From contig CAIRYQ010000107.1 of assembly GCA_903882875.1 (NCBI GenBank), positions 1 through 34,816 on the forward strand: 34,816 bases of DNA. Reading direction: 5' to 3'. How positions within the stretch are numbered: the first letter of the stretch is position 1; each line of letters opens with the position of its first letter. The notes below the pieces were generated by a model. The model was not told the origin of the DNA. It did no database searches and saw only the letters and a list, made by a program, of their open reading frames with translations. This DNA comes from an uncultured Spartobacteria bacterium (GTDB lineage: Bacteria; Verrucomicrobiota; Verrucomicrobiia; Chthoniobacterales; Chthoniobacteraceae). Both the position numbers and the translations under genes were made by a program. Positions 1-7,741 of this stretch are shown in pieces.

Positions 1-375
<375 letters not shown>

Positions 376-691
376 AAGTTGCGCTGCGGCAGCAAGCCGC
401 AGCGTCTGGCCGTTTTGGCCCGCCGTTTAACGGGCAGGCCTCGGCACTTATCTTAAAATCAAAAATTTGACGTGCAACGCACAATTCAATTTTTGCTGTA
501 TGGACTGTTTTGAGTTTGTGTCCGCCACCGCTTCCACGAGGGATGCGGCGACGGGCGACTCGAAACCAAACTGTCAAAAAACTTGCAGCACTTGTGAGAC
601 TGCCGGCTCTCAGGTTTTCACCTGCGCCAGCGGCTCTCACGAGCAACTGTCCCGCACCTTTCGGCGCGTCCCTTGTTTCAGCGGGAGGGAC
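376..691 (-). other. 16S rRNA leader with three consecutive hairpins
   Basis: This stretch is the transcribed leader upstream of the mature 16S 5' end. Next to the rRNA it holds three short inverted repeats: CGCTGCGGC (382-390) with GCCGCAGCG (396-404), GGCC (408-411) with GGCC (417-420), and GCCCG (418-422) with CGGGC (431-435). Such stems commonly serve rRNA precursor processing; that role is inferred. I could not recognise a boxA antitermination motif. The predicted peptides here show no protein-like character and I call no gene. Confidence 0.5.
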
Positions 692-719
692 ATCCTATTC
701 AGGTCTTCGCCACCGTCAA
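692..719 (-). promoter_or_regulatory. Candidate rRNA promoter (proximal)
   Basis: On the minus strand a -35-like TTGACG (714-719) is followed after 16 bases by a -10-like TAGGAT (692-697), oriented towards the 16S gene. The predicted transcription start near 685 would give a leader of about 310 bases. A consensus -35 (TTGACA, 572-577) also lies in the leader but has no convincing -10 partner. Confidence 0.45.
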
Positions 720-798
720 CAACTTTTTGCAAATTTCTTTGCTCGCTGCGACTTTGACGAACACCGCTTTGGACGGCCCCCGCACTTGCGGGGCGGTG

Positions 799-826
799 GT
801 GATAGCGGTTTCGATTTTTGGGTCAA
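799..826 (-). promoter_or_regulatory. Candidate rRNA promoter (distal)
   Basis: A second minus-strand pair, TTGACC (821-826), a 16-base spacer and TATCAC (799-804), lies about 107 bases upstream of the proximal candidate and has the same spacing. Tandem promoters are usual for rRNA operons. The call rests on hexamer similarity only. Confidence 0.35.
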
Positions 827-1142
827 CAATCTTTTTGGAAAAAGTTTCGTTCCCTCGGTGAAGCTGCTCTGCGCACGAGTGAAAAGACCGCGCACGCACA
901 CAGGGGTTTCACTTGGAAAACCACTGCGGACAGAGATCGCCGTCGCATCTTTTCCGCACGAAAAAATCTCAGTACGGCGACTTATCGCGGGGAAAATTCC
1001 CGTCCGATTCGCCATTCTCCACTCTCATCATGCACGCGCGACCGCCACACGCTTCCGCCGACGGACACGCAGCCCTGCATCCGGCTTTCCTCTAACGCAC
1101 GCGCGAGTTTTCGCTCTGTGTGACCGCTTCGAGGAGCACAGC
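827..1142. other. Non-coding stretch upstream of the rRNA operon
   Basis: I see no gene, RNA or repeat that I can support here. The open frames lack ribosome binding sites and their translations are Arg/Ser/Thr-rich, as expected for chance frames in GC-rich DNA. Confidence 0.5.
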
Positions 1143-1459
1143 GTGGAAATCAATGCCCCCGACTACAAGAAGGCCATCGCGCCGTTTTCCATGGTGCTCG
1201 GAGGACGGACAACGCGCAGCCCCGCTCGATTTCCGAAAAGGAATGCGTGCTCAAATTGGGCCGTGCAGATGGACGGCGACACGCGCGGCGCCAACCACGC
1301 ATTCCATCACCCCGGCACGCAGTTCTTCGAGTGTCCGCCCCTCCAATGCTTGACGAGATTCTGCATGCTGGTCTTGAGCCACGACTGATGCGTTTTCTGC
1401 TCGCTCATTTGCGAACCGTAGAACATGACCGCAAAACGCGTGAGATTTTTGAAGGGTAA
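1143..1459 (+). pseudogene. Possible decayed small gene upstream of tRNA-Leu
   Basis: A good Shine-Dalgarno (GAGGAG) lies 6 bases before a GTG at 1143. The first ~20 codons look protein-like (VEINAPDYKKAIAPFSMVLG), but the frame then degenerates and stops at 1388. A second frame from about 1200 to 1459 ends with another protein-like stretch (MLDEILHAGLEPRLMRFLL). This pattern would fit a frameshifted remnant of a gene of about 100 codons. I recognise no family, and both stretches could be coincidence. Confidence 0.22.
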
Positions 1460-1480
1460 ATCGCGAATTTACCTCTAAAA

Positions 1481-1519
1481 GCCGGCATGGCGAAATGGCA
1501 GACGCAAGGGACTTAAAAT
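1481..1519 (+). other. attL: duplicated 5' half of tRNA-Leu(UAA)
   Basis: These 39 bases are identical to 16525-16563, the first 39 bases of the intact tRNA-Leu gene (acceptor stem through anticodon loop). The identity ends sharply on both sides (A versus T before, T versus C after). This is the left boundary of the island. It should be the original 5' half of the chromosomal tRNA gene, cut off from its 3' half by the insertion. The chromosomal tRNA promoter presumably still lies just to its left. Confidence 0.92.
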
Positions 1520-1909
1520 TCGCATTTTGGCGATTTCACCTGCTCACATGCGATTGCATTGAACCGCCTCGGAAGCCTTATGAATACAGGGGTTCCGAAG
1601 ATTTTCGCCTGTTCGACCGCATGAAATCAGGCGCGAGTTGCGAGATGGGGAAAGTAGAACAAAAGTAGAACACGAGCCGAAGTGCCCGCGGCAATGCCAT
1701 CCAGTGTGTGTTGCTTGGACTGCGAGCAGAACGAGGGGATCAAATTCCTTTGCGTCTGCTCGCTTCGCCCCAAGTCGGGATCTCGCCACGCCACCTTGCG
1801 GACTCGACTTGCTTCCTGCATTTCCCGCCTCTCGACAAAAACGGCATTGCGAAGGTGATCAGCAGAGGCTTTCCCCGGTGATCGCGCGGGTGTTGGGCTC
1901 GCTGGAATG
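1520..1909. other. Left end of the island, largely non-coding
   Basis: This stretch between attL and the first decayed coding sequence carries the left arm-type repeat (1651-1673) and no convincing gene. The predicted peptides on both strands lack family resemblance and ribosome binding sites. Element termini of this kind usually hold recombination sites. Confidence 0.45.
1651..1673 (+). repeat. Left arm-type repeat (candidate integrase binding site)
   Basis: A tandem direct repeat with the unit AAAGTAGAAC, occurring twice (1651-1660 and from 1662), then CAC. Almost the same block, with one extra A in the spacer, occurs at 16450-16473 just inside the right end in the same orientation. Paired repeats inside the ends of an integrated element are what arm-type sites of tyrosine integrases look like. 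The distance from attL is about 130 bases, against about 50 at the right end. Confidence 0.6.
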
Positions 1910-2664
1910 TCAAGTTCTCCTCTGAAAACCGCCCGATTCGCCGAGTCGTTTGTTAGCGGGATTCGCCACCCCGCCCAGCCGTTTTATCCCGACTGGATCT
2001 CCGCCGACAGATTCTTCCGCGCCCTTGCCGTTCAGTTTACCGGGCGACGCGATGGAATTGGCCGGCGTCTCGATGCCGAAGGAACTGCCATCAGAAACCG
2101 GAAGATATTTTTCGTGGAACTGCGGCTTGGTTTCGTCGGCCTTCTTCTCCGCTACTGGAAGTCCCCCGCGCTCGCTGTCGCCGCCGCGCTCAACTGATCC
2201 GTCGCCCACTCGGCCCGTCTCTCCTCCGTCGGCAGTGCCAGAAATTTGTCCTCCGGCACGATCTCCGGGTTCCGTGACAGCATCGCCTCCAGCGCGTCCG
2301 TCGCTTCCGAGAGTGTCGGTTTTGACGGCAGGTTGAGGTGAATCCCCTGCTCCGCCAGTCCGCTTTTCACTGTCGAGAGCTGCCCGGATTCCAGCAAGGC
2401 TTCCGCCAAGGTCGCTGCGATCCTTGCCCTCGTCGTATTGGTTGGATTGGATGCGCTGTTCATCGGTCTTGGTGAGTTCGGATTTTACCTCGTCCCACGT
2501 ATTCAGGATACGCGGAGGCTGCGTGTGTGGCGATTGAATTGGTGAGGGTTCGGCGAACGGAGCCGCTACGGTAAAAGTTGTGGCACCACGGTCACGGTGC
2601 CTGCCGGGCGCAAAACGGCGAGGAACCCCGAACCACGCTCCCGCCCAAACGTGATGGATTCCAT
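1910..2664 (-). pseudogene. Possible decayed island gene (alternating frames)
   Basis: Protein-like segments succeed each other on the minus strand in two alternating frames. The first starts at an ATG (2664) preceded by a strong Shine-Dalgarno (GAGAGGGG) and runs to a stop at 2566. A second segment in the other frame covers about 2580-2440 (includes ILNTWDEVKSELTKTDEQ). A third at 2463-2152 returns to the first frame (includes ARIAATLAEALLESGQL and LALPTEERRAEWATDQL). A fourth, 2209-1910, is again in the other frame (includes EKKADETKPQFHEKYLPV). This fits one gene of about 250 codons disrupted by several frameshifts. Alternatively 2152-2463 is a small intact gene of 103 codons. I recognise no family. 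Confidence 0.35.
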
Positions 2665-2846
2665 GATGAACTTGCCCCTCTCACATGCGCGGCACCGTTC
2701 CGTGCGTAAGGTTTTTGACTTCGGTGGGGCGCGATACTGTTGGGTGTTAATTGATTCACATTGCCGCAGCCGCTCTCTCATCGGGCGGTTGTGGTTTTCA
2801 TCGCCACGGAAATCCCATGCCGGTAGTTTCCGCGCCCCAAACCTGA

Positions 2847-4880
2847 ATGAGCGGAAATCACTTTCAAAACATCGAGCAGCTTGAAGGCAGCCTGTGGGAG
2901 GCGGCGGATCAACTGCGCGCGAACTCGAAGCTGACTTCGAGCGAATACTGCATGCCGGTGCTCGGCATCATCTTCTTGCGGCACGCGACGAATCGCTACG
3001 ATGAGGCGGTGCGCCAGATCGAGGCGGATCAGGCTGCGGGGAAAATGGCGAAGCGGAAGCTCATCGAGGCGGACTTTCTCAAACGCCGCGCGCTCATGCT
3101 GCCGGCGGAGGCGCGCTACGACGAGATTCGCAAGCTCCCGAAGGGCACCCATCTCGGCACCGCGCTCGTGAAGGCGATGGAAGCCATCGAGGCCAGCTTC
3201 CCGCCGCTGGTCGGCCAGCTCCCGAAGGACTACGACCGGTTCGGCAACGACATCCTCGAAGCCATCCTCCGCACCTTCGACAGCGAGGCGCTCCGCAAGG
3301 CCACGGGCGACGTGTTCGGGCGCATCTACGAATACTTCCTGATGAAATTCGCCATGCAGGGTGCGCAGGACAACGGCGAGTTCTTCACGCCGCCCTCGCT
3401 CGTGCAGACCATCGTGAACGTCATCGAGCCGGAACACGGCGTCGTCGCGGATCTCGCGTGCGGCTCGGGCGGCATGTTTGTGCAGACGAGCCATTTCATC
3501 GAGCGGCTCGGGCAGGACACCACGCATCGCGTCACGTTTTTCGGGCAGGAGAAAACGGCGACGACCATCCGGCTCGCGAAGATGAACCTCGCGGTGCATG
3601 GCCTCGAAGGCGACATCCGCGAGGCGAACACTTTCTACGAGGACGTGCATCGCCTCGCAGACGGCAAGCCGCTGTGGGGGAACTGCGACTTCATCATGGC
3701 CAATCCGCCGTTCAACGTGGACATGGTGGACGCCGTGAAGGCGAAGGAGGACGAGCGTCGGCTGCCGTTCGGCCTGCCGGGCGTGAACAAGGAGAAGAAG
3801 GTCTCGAACGGAAACTACCTCTGGATTTCCTACTTCCACAGCTACCTCGCGCCGAAGGGACGCGCGGGTTTCGTCATGTCGTCGCAGGCGAGCAGCGCCG
3901 GTCACGGCGAGGCGGAGGTGCGGCGGAAGATCGTCGAGACCGGCGACGTGGACGCGATGATCTCGATTCGCTCGAATTTCTTCTACACGCGCACCGTGCC
4001 GTGCGAGCTGTGGTTCTTCGACAAGGGCAAGCCGAAGGAGCGGCGCGACGCCGTGCTCATGCTCGATGCGCGACATGTCTATCGGAAGGTCACGAAGAAA
4101 ATCTACGACTTCACACCCGAGCAGCTCGCCGACCTCACGGCCATCGTCTGGTTGCATCGCGGGGAGGCGAAACGCTTCGCCGCGCTGCTCGATGATTACC
4201 GGGAGAAATGCCGCGAGCATCGCCGCGCACTCATCGCTTCTCTGCCCGATGCGCGCGAAGCCTTGCTGTTGCTCGGCTCGGCCATCAAAGGCTGCGCCAC
4301 GGCACTTCCGCCGGAATATCAGGCGATGATGGCGACGCTCGGCGACGAATGCGCTGCGCTGGAGAAGCAGGCGTTCAAACGCGACTACACAAAAGACGCC
4401 GATGCGTTGCCGGATTTCGCGGTAACATGCCGCGCGCTACAACACAGGCTGCGCGAAGTGCGCCGCGTGGCAGAGCCGCTCACCGCTGCTGCGCTCGACA
4501 ATGCGGAGAGCAAGGAAGTGAAAAAGGAACTCCGATCGCAGCGCCAGCGTGCCGACGAAGCTTGGACGCGCGCTGCGGTGGAAGCGGAGGCGAACGTCTA
4601 TTTCGCACGCCATATCGAGTGGCTGCTCCACCGATTCCCCGAGGGCCGCTACCGCGATGTGCCGGGCCTGTGCAAAGTCGTGACGCGCGCTGACATCGCC
4701 GCTGTCGATTGGAGCCTCACGCCCAGCCGCTATGTCGGCGTCGCGGACGTAGAGGTGGATGAGGATTTCGATTTCGATCAGACGATGCAGGACATCCACA
4801 CCGAACTAAAGGAGCTGAACGCGGAAGCTGCGACGCTGGCCGGGAAGATCGAAACGAACTTCGAGGAACTGCTCGGATGA
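2847..4880 (+). CDS. hsdM: Type I restriction-modification DNA methyltransferase subunit HsdM
   Basis: N6-adenine methyltransferase subunit of a type I restriction-modification complex. With HsdS it methylates the recognition sequence and forms the core to which HsdR binds. At 677 residues it is somewhat longer than the common ~500-residue form. An N-terminal helical HsdM domain comes first (about 1-150, beginning with an IEQLEGSLWEAADQLR segment). The SAM-binding motif I follows as DLACGSGG (202-209), then the catalytic NPPF motif (286-289). A long charged C-terminal extension (about 430-677) probably contains the coiled-coil contacts with HsdS. The stop overlaps the hsdS start (ATGA at 4877-4880), so the two are translationally coupled. 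It is the first gene of a five-gene operon. No strong Shine-Dalgarno is visible at the ATG. Confidence 0.96.
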   Translation: MSGNHFQNIEQLEGSLWEAADQLRANSKLTSSEYCMPVLGIIFLRHATNRYDEAVRQIEADQAAGKMAKRKLIEADFLKRRALMLPAEARYDEIRKLPKGTHLGTALVKAMEAIEASFPPLVGQLPKDYDRFGNDILEAILRTFDSEALRKATGDVFGRIYEYFLMKFAMQGAQDNGEFFTPPSLVQTIVNVIEPEHGVVADLACGSGGMFVQTSHFIERLGQDTTHRVTFFGQEKTATTIRLAKMNLAVHGLEGDIREANTFYEDVHRLADGKPLWGNCDFIMANPPFNVDMVDAVKAKEDERRLPFGLPGVNKEKKVSNGNYLWISYFHSYLAPKGRAGFVMSSQASSAGHGEAEVRRKIVETGDVDAMISIRSNFFYTRTVPCELWFFDKGKPKERRDAVLMLDARHVYRKVTKKIYDFTPEQLADLTAIVWLHRGEAKRFAALLDDYREKCREHRRALIASLPDAREALLLLGSAIKGCATALPPEYQAMMATLGDECAALEKQAFKRDYTKDADALPDFAVTCRALQHRLREVRRVAEPLTAAALDNAESKEVKKELRSQRQRADEAWTRAAVEAEANVYFARHIEWLLHRFPEGRYRDVPGLCKVVTRADIAAVDWSLTPSRYVGVADVEVDEDFDFDQTMQDIHTELKELNAEAATLAGKIETNFEELLG

Positions 4881-6076
4881 AATGGCAAAAGGCAAAGCTC
4901 GCTCAACTCTTCCGCGTGAAGCACGGCTTCGCGTTCAAGAGCGAGTTCTTCGATACGTCCGGGCCTTACGCGCTGCTCACGCCGGGAAACTTTCACGAGA
5001 GCGGCGGTTTCCGGGAGCGTGGCGAGAAGCAGCCGTATTACACCGGCGAGGTTCCGCCGGCCTACATCCTCAGCGAGGGCGACATCATCGTGGCGATGAC
5101 GGAGCAAGAGCACGGCTTGCTCGGCAGCTCGGCCTGGGTGCCGGAATCGAACAGCTATCTCCACAACCAACGTCTCGGGCGGATCGTGGATCTCGATGAG
5201 GCGCGGCTGCACAAGCGATTCCTCTACTACCTTTTCAACACGCGCGAAGTGCGGGCGCAGATTTCCGGCAGCGCGAGCGGCACGAAAGTGAGGCACACCG
5301 CGCCGGAGCGGATCGGGCGTGTCGAAGTCACCCTGCCATCGCTCGACGAGCAGCAGCACATCGCTGAGGTGCTGACGGCATACGACGAGCTGATGGAGAA
5401 CAACCGGCGGCGAATGACGTTGCTGGAGGAGGCGGCGCGGCAACTTTACGCGGAGTGGTTCGTGAGTCTGCGCTACCCCGGCCACCCCCGCACCCGCCGT
5501 ACGGACACTCTGCCCAAAGGCTGGCGCGCTGTTCCTTTTTCTGACCTCGCTACGTTTGTGAACGGTTACCCATTCAAGCCCGACGAGCTTGGATTCGACG
5601 GTCTGCCGGTTGTGAAAATCCCGGAACTACGAAAGGGCGTAACCGATAAGACGCCGAGGAACACAGGCGAAGACATTCCAGAAAAGTATCTGCTGAAAGA
5701 TGGCGACCTTTTGTTCTCATGGTCGGGCACCCTGCTGATCGAATTTTGGTATGACGGCCCGGCAATTCTGAATCAGCATCTCTTCCGGGTGGAGCCAACC
5801 GAACTCTGCTCCGCAGCGTTCCTACTGTTTGCGCTCCGCGAAGCGTTGCCACGCTTCACCAACCAAACCGTGGGTGCGACCATGAAGCACATCCGCAAGG
5901 CTGCATTGACGACCGTAACAACTACGCTGCCTCCCCGTACATTGCTCACTCAGTTTGATGATGAGGCCTCGATTGTTTTCAGACAAATTCTCAATCTCCG
6001 TCAGCAAAACCAAAAACTCCGCACCGCGCGCGACCTGCTGCTGCCGCGGCTGATGAGCGGAGAGATTTCCGTGTAG
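4877..6076 (+). CDS. hsdS: Type I restriction-modification specificity subunit HsdS
   Basis: DNA-recognition subunit of the type I complex; its two target-recognition domains each read half of a bipartite site. The 399 residues show the classical two-repeat layout. TRD1 is about 1-150 and ends in the conserved DEQQHIAEVLTAYDELMENN helix (from residue 157). TRD2 is about 212-360, beginning LPKGWRAVPFSDLATFVNGY, and is followed by the C-terminal conserved helix and the family ending LLLPRLMSGEI. Both central helices needed for spacing and HsdM contact are present, so the protein looks complete. The start overlaps the hsdM stop (ATGA) and the next gene begins two bases after the stop. The recognition sequence cannot be deduced by eye. 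Confidence 0.95.
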   Translation: MKWQKAKLAQLFRVKHGFAFKSEFFDTSGPYALLTPGNFHESGGFRERGEKQPYYTGEVPPAYILSEGDIIVAMTEQEHGLLGSSAWVPESNSYLHNQRLGRIVDLDEARLHKRFLYYLFNTREVRAQISGSASGTKVRHTAPERIGRVEVTLPSLDEQQHIAEVLTAYDELMENNRRRMTLLEEAARQLYAEWFVSLRYPGHPRTRRTDTLPKGWRAVPFSDLATFVNGYPFKPDELGFDGLPVVKIPELRKGVTDKTPRNTGEDIPEKYLLKDGDLLFSWSGTLLIEFWYDGPAILNQHLFRVEPTELCSAAFLLFALREALPRFTNQTVGATMKHIRKAALTTVTTTLPPRTLLTQFDDEASIVFRQILNLRQQNQKLRTARDLLLPRLMSGEISV

Positions 6077-6078
6077 CC

Positions 6079-6975
6079 ATGCCGGGCGAGCCGTATCCCA
6101 TCATCGAAGTGCAGCCGAGGTGGGTGCTGGAGCCCGAGGCGATGGGCAGCAAGGACAAGTTCTGGTATCGGCAACCAGGGGCGAACGCAGCGGACTGGCT
6201 GTTCAAGCATCCGCAGGCGAACACCGGACAGCATTGGGCGGAGAAAATCGCCGCCGAGGTGGCGGCGAAGCTCTCGATTTTCCACGCGGTGGTGGAGCTG
6301 GCGGTTTTCCAAAATGCGCGCGGGTCGGCGACGGAGTCTTTTGCACGCGACGGGCGGGCGCTTTTCCACGGCAATCAAGTCCTCGGAGGCAAGGTGCTGG
6401 GATACAATGCGAATGCAACCTTCCGTCACTCCAGCCACACGGTGATGAACATCTTTCTGGGGATCGAACGGACATTCACCACTCCCGAAGCTGGGCGGAA
6501 GGCGAAGGTGCGGATGGCCGAGTATGTGATGCTGGACGCGCTGATCGGGAATACGGATCGGCATCACGAGAACTGGGGAATCCTGCGCAAGTGGACGGGC
6601 GATCATTGGAGCGGATCACTGGCACCGTCGTTCGACCATGCCTCCTCGCTCGGACGCGAACTGCGGGACGAAAAGAGGCTGCAATTTCTCACGGACAACC
6701 GCGTGGGCAGCTACTCGGAGAAAGGCCACGGCGGCATCTACTGGTCGCAAGACGAGAAGCGCGGCCCGAGCCCGCTGGCGCTCGTGCGGACTGCGGCTCG
6801 GGAACAGGGAGAGTTCTTCGGGCCTGCGCTGGAGAAATTGCGGACGGTGGAGCGGGGCGTGCTTTCGGAGATCGTGGATCGCGTGCCAGCGGACTGGATG
6901 ACGCCGGTGGCGCGGCAGTTCACCCTTGCGCTGATGTGCTATAATCTACAACAACTTCAAAACTTGCTCCCATGA
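6079..6975 (+). CDS. HipA-family serine/threonine kinase
   Basis: Protein kinase of the HipA superfamily, in the branch that lacks the N-terminal HipA subdomain. Visible kinase landmarks are a probable ATP-binding lysine in WLFKHP (K43), an EKIAAEVAAKL helix (about 57-67), the catalytic loop NTDRHHENWG (N158, D160, H162) and the metal-binding aspartate in PSFDHASSLG (D186). All are intact, so an active kinase is expected. Known relatives phosphorylate translation factors such as aminoacyl-tRNA synthetases and arrest growth; the substrate here is unknown. The gene starts two bases after hsdS and overlaps the next gene by an ATGA, so it is made with the restriction system and its probable partner. 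There is no helix-turn-helix HipB antitoxin next to it. The position between hsdS and hsdR is unusual. Confidence 0.88.
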   Translation: MPGEPYPIIEVQPRWVLEPEAMGSKDKFWYRQPGANAADWLFKHPQANTGQHWAEKIAAEVAAKLSIFHAVVELAVFQNARGSATESFARDGRALFHGNQVLGGKVLGYNANATFRHSSHTVMNIFLGIERTFTTPEAGRKAKVRMAEYVMLDALIGNTDRHHENWGILRKWTGDHWSGSLAPSFDHASSLGRELRDEKRLQFLTDNRVGSYSEKGHGGIYWSQDEKRGPSPLALVRTAAREQGEFFGPALEKLRTVERGVLSEIVDRVPADWMTPVARQFTLALMCYNLQQLQNLLP

Positions 6976-7718
6976 CACCGAAAACCCTCTTTCTCGCGTG
7001 GCAGGACAAAGCCCGGACGCGCCGCTGGTTTCCAGTCGGGCGGCTGGATGTGGACTCCCCGCAATCCAAATACCGTTTCCGCTACACTCAGGGCGCGGAT
7101 GCCGCGCACACGCAGTCTGGCTTCGAGCCGCTGGTGGATTTTCCCGAATTGCGCGAGGATTATCGATCGGCGGATTTGTTTCCGATGTTCCAAAATCGAG
7201 TGATCACGCGGGGGCGTCCAGATTTTGCGGACTACTTGCGGCGGCTGGATCTCCCGGAAGAAGCAGACCCCATCGAGATGCTTTCGGTGGACGGTGGATT
7301 CCGCGCGACGGACAGCTTCGAGGTTTTCCCGAAGATCGAGAAGCGCGAGGACGGCGCGTTCCGATGCCGCTTTTTCCTGCACGGCTGGCGTCACCTCACG
7401 GAACACGCACAGCAGCGACTCGACAAGCTGGCGGGAGGCGAGCAGCTCTACGTGGCGCTCGAATTGACGAACCCGGAGACGCAGTTGGCGATTCAGATTC
7501 AGGCGGTTGACTACTGCATGATCGGCTGGGCACCCCGCTATCTCGTGAACGATCTGATGGCGGCGATTGCCAAGGCTCCGGGCGATTACAAGGCCAACGT
7601 GGTGCGGGTGAATCCCGTGCCGGCCCCATCGAAGCAGCGCGTGCTCGTGGAGCTGAGCGGACACTGGCCGGATCATGACCCCATGACGACGGCGGAGTTT
7701 CGTCCGCTGGTGCAGTAA
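6972..7718 (+). CDS. HipS-like/HIRAN domain protein, probable partner of the kinase
   Basis: 248 residues in two apparent parts. The N-terminal ~95 residues (FPVGRLDVDSPQSKYRFRY, then FPELREDYRSADLFPMFQNR) resemble the small HipS domain, the detached N-terminal subdomain of HipA kinases. The C-terminal part (about 128-235, core LYVALELTNPETQLAIQIQ followed by IGWAPRYLVNDL) matches the HIRAN pattern. HIRAN is a DNA-end-binding domain first seen in HLTF/Rad5 helicases. Published HipA-kinase phylogeny work, as I recall it, describes bicistronic operons in which a kinase is paired with a HipS-HIRAN putative antitoxin; this gene fits that class. The ATGA overlap with the kinase implies coupled, roughly equal synthesis. 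An antitoxin or sensor role is inferred. The domain calls are from pattern recognition, not a profile search. Confidence 0.78.
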   Translation: MTPKTLFLAWQDKARTRRWFPVGRLDVDSPQSKYRFRYTQGADAAHTQSGFEPLVDFPELREDYRSADLFPMFQNRVITRGRPDFADYLRRLDLPEEADPIEMLSVDGGFRATDSFEVFPKIEKREDGAFRCRFFLHGWRHLTEHAQQRLDKLAGGEQLYVALELTNPETQLAIQIQAVDYCMIGWAPRYLVNDLMAAIAKAPGDYKANVVRVNPVPAPSKQRVLVELSGHWPDHDPMTTAEFRPLVQ

Positions 7719-7741
7719 GCAGCGCGGGGTTTTCGCAACCG

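Noticed and set aside
572-577. Consensus -35 (TTGACA) on the minus strand within the 16S leader
   Set aside because: No acceptable -10 hexamer at 16-18 bases, so not called as a promoter.
1416-1425. A further GTAGAAC copy left of attL as an extra arm site
   Set aside because: It lies outside the island and lacks the tandem second unit; likely chance.
2715-2743. TTGACT upstream of hsdM as its promoter
   Set aside because: No -10-like hexamer at proper spacing (best candidates at 12 or 14 bases); the hsdM promoter stays unassigned.
2778-4220. Long minus-strand open frame (480 codons) opposite hsdM
   Set aside because: It is the antisense of a clear methyltransferase gene; its Arg/His/Val/Leu-rich translation has no family pattern. 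GC-rich coding DNA often leaves such shadow frames open.
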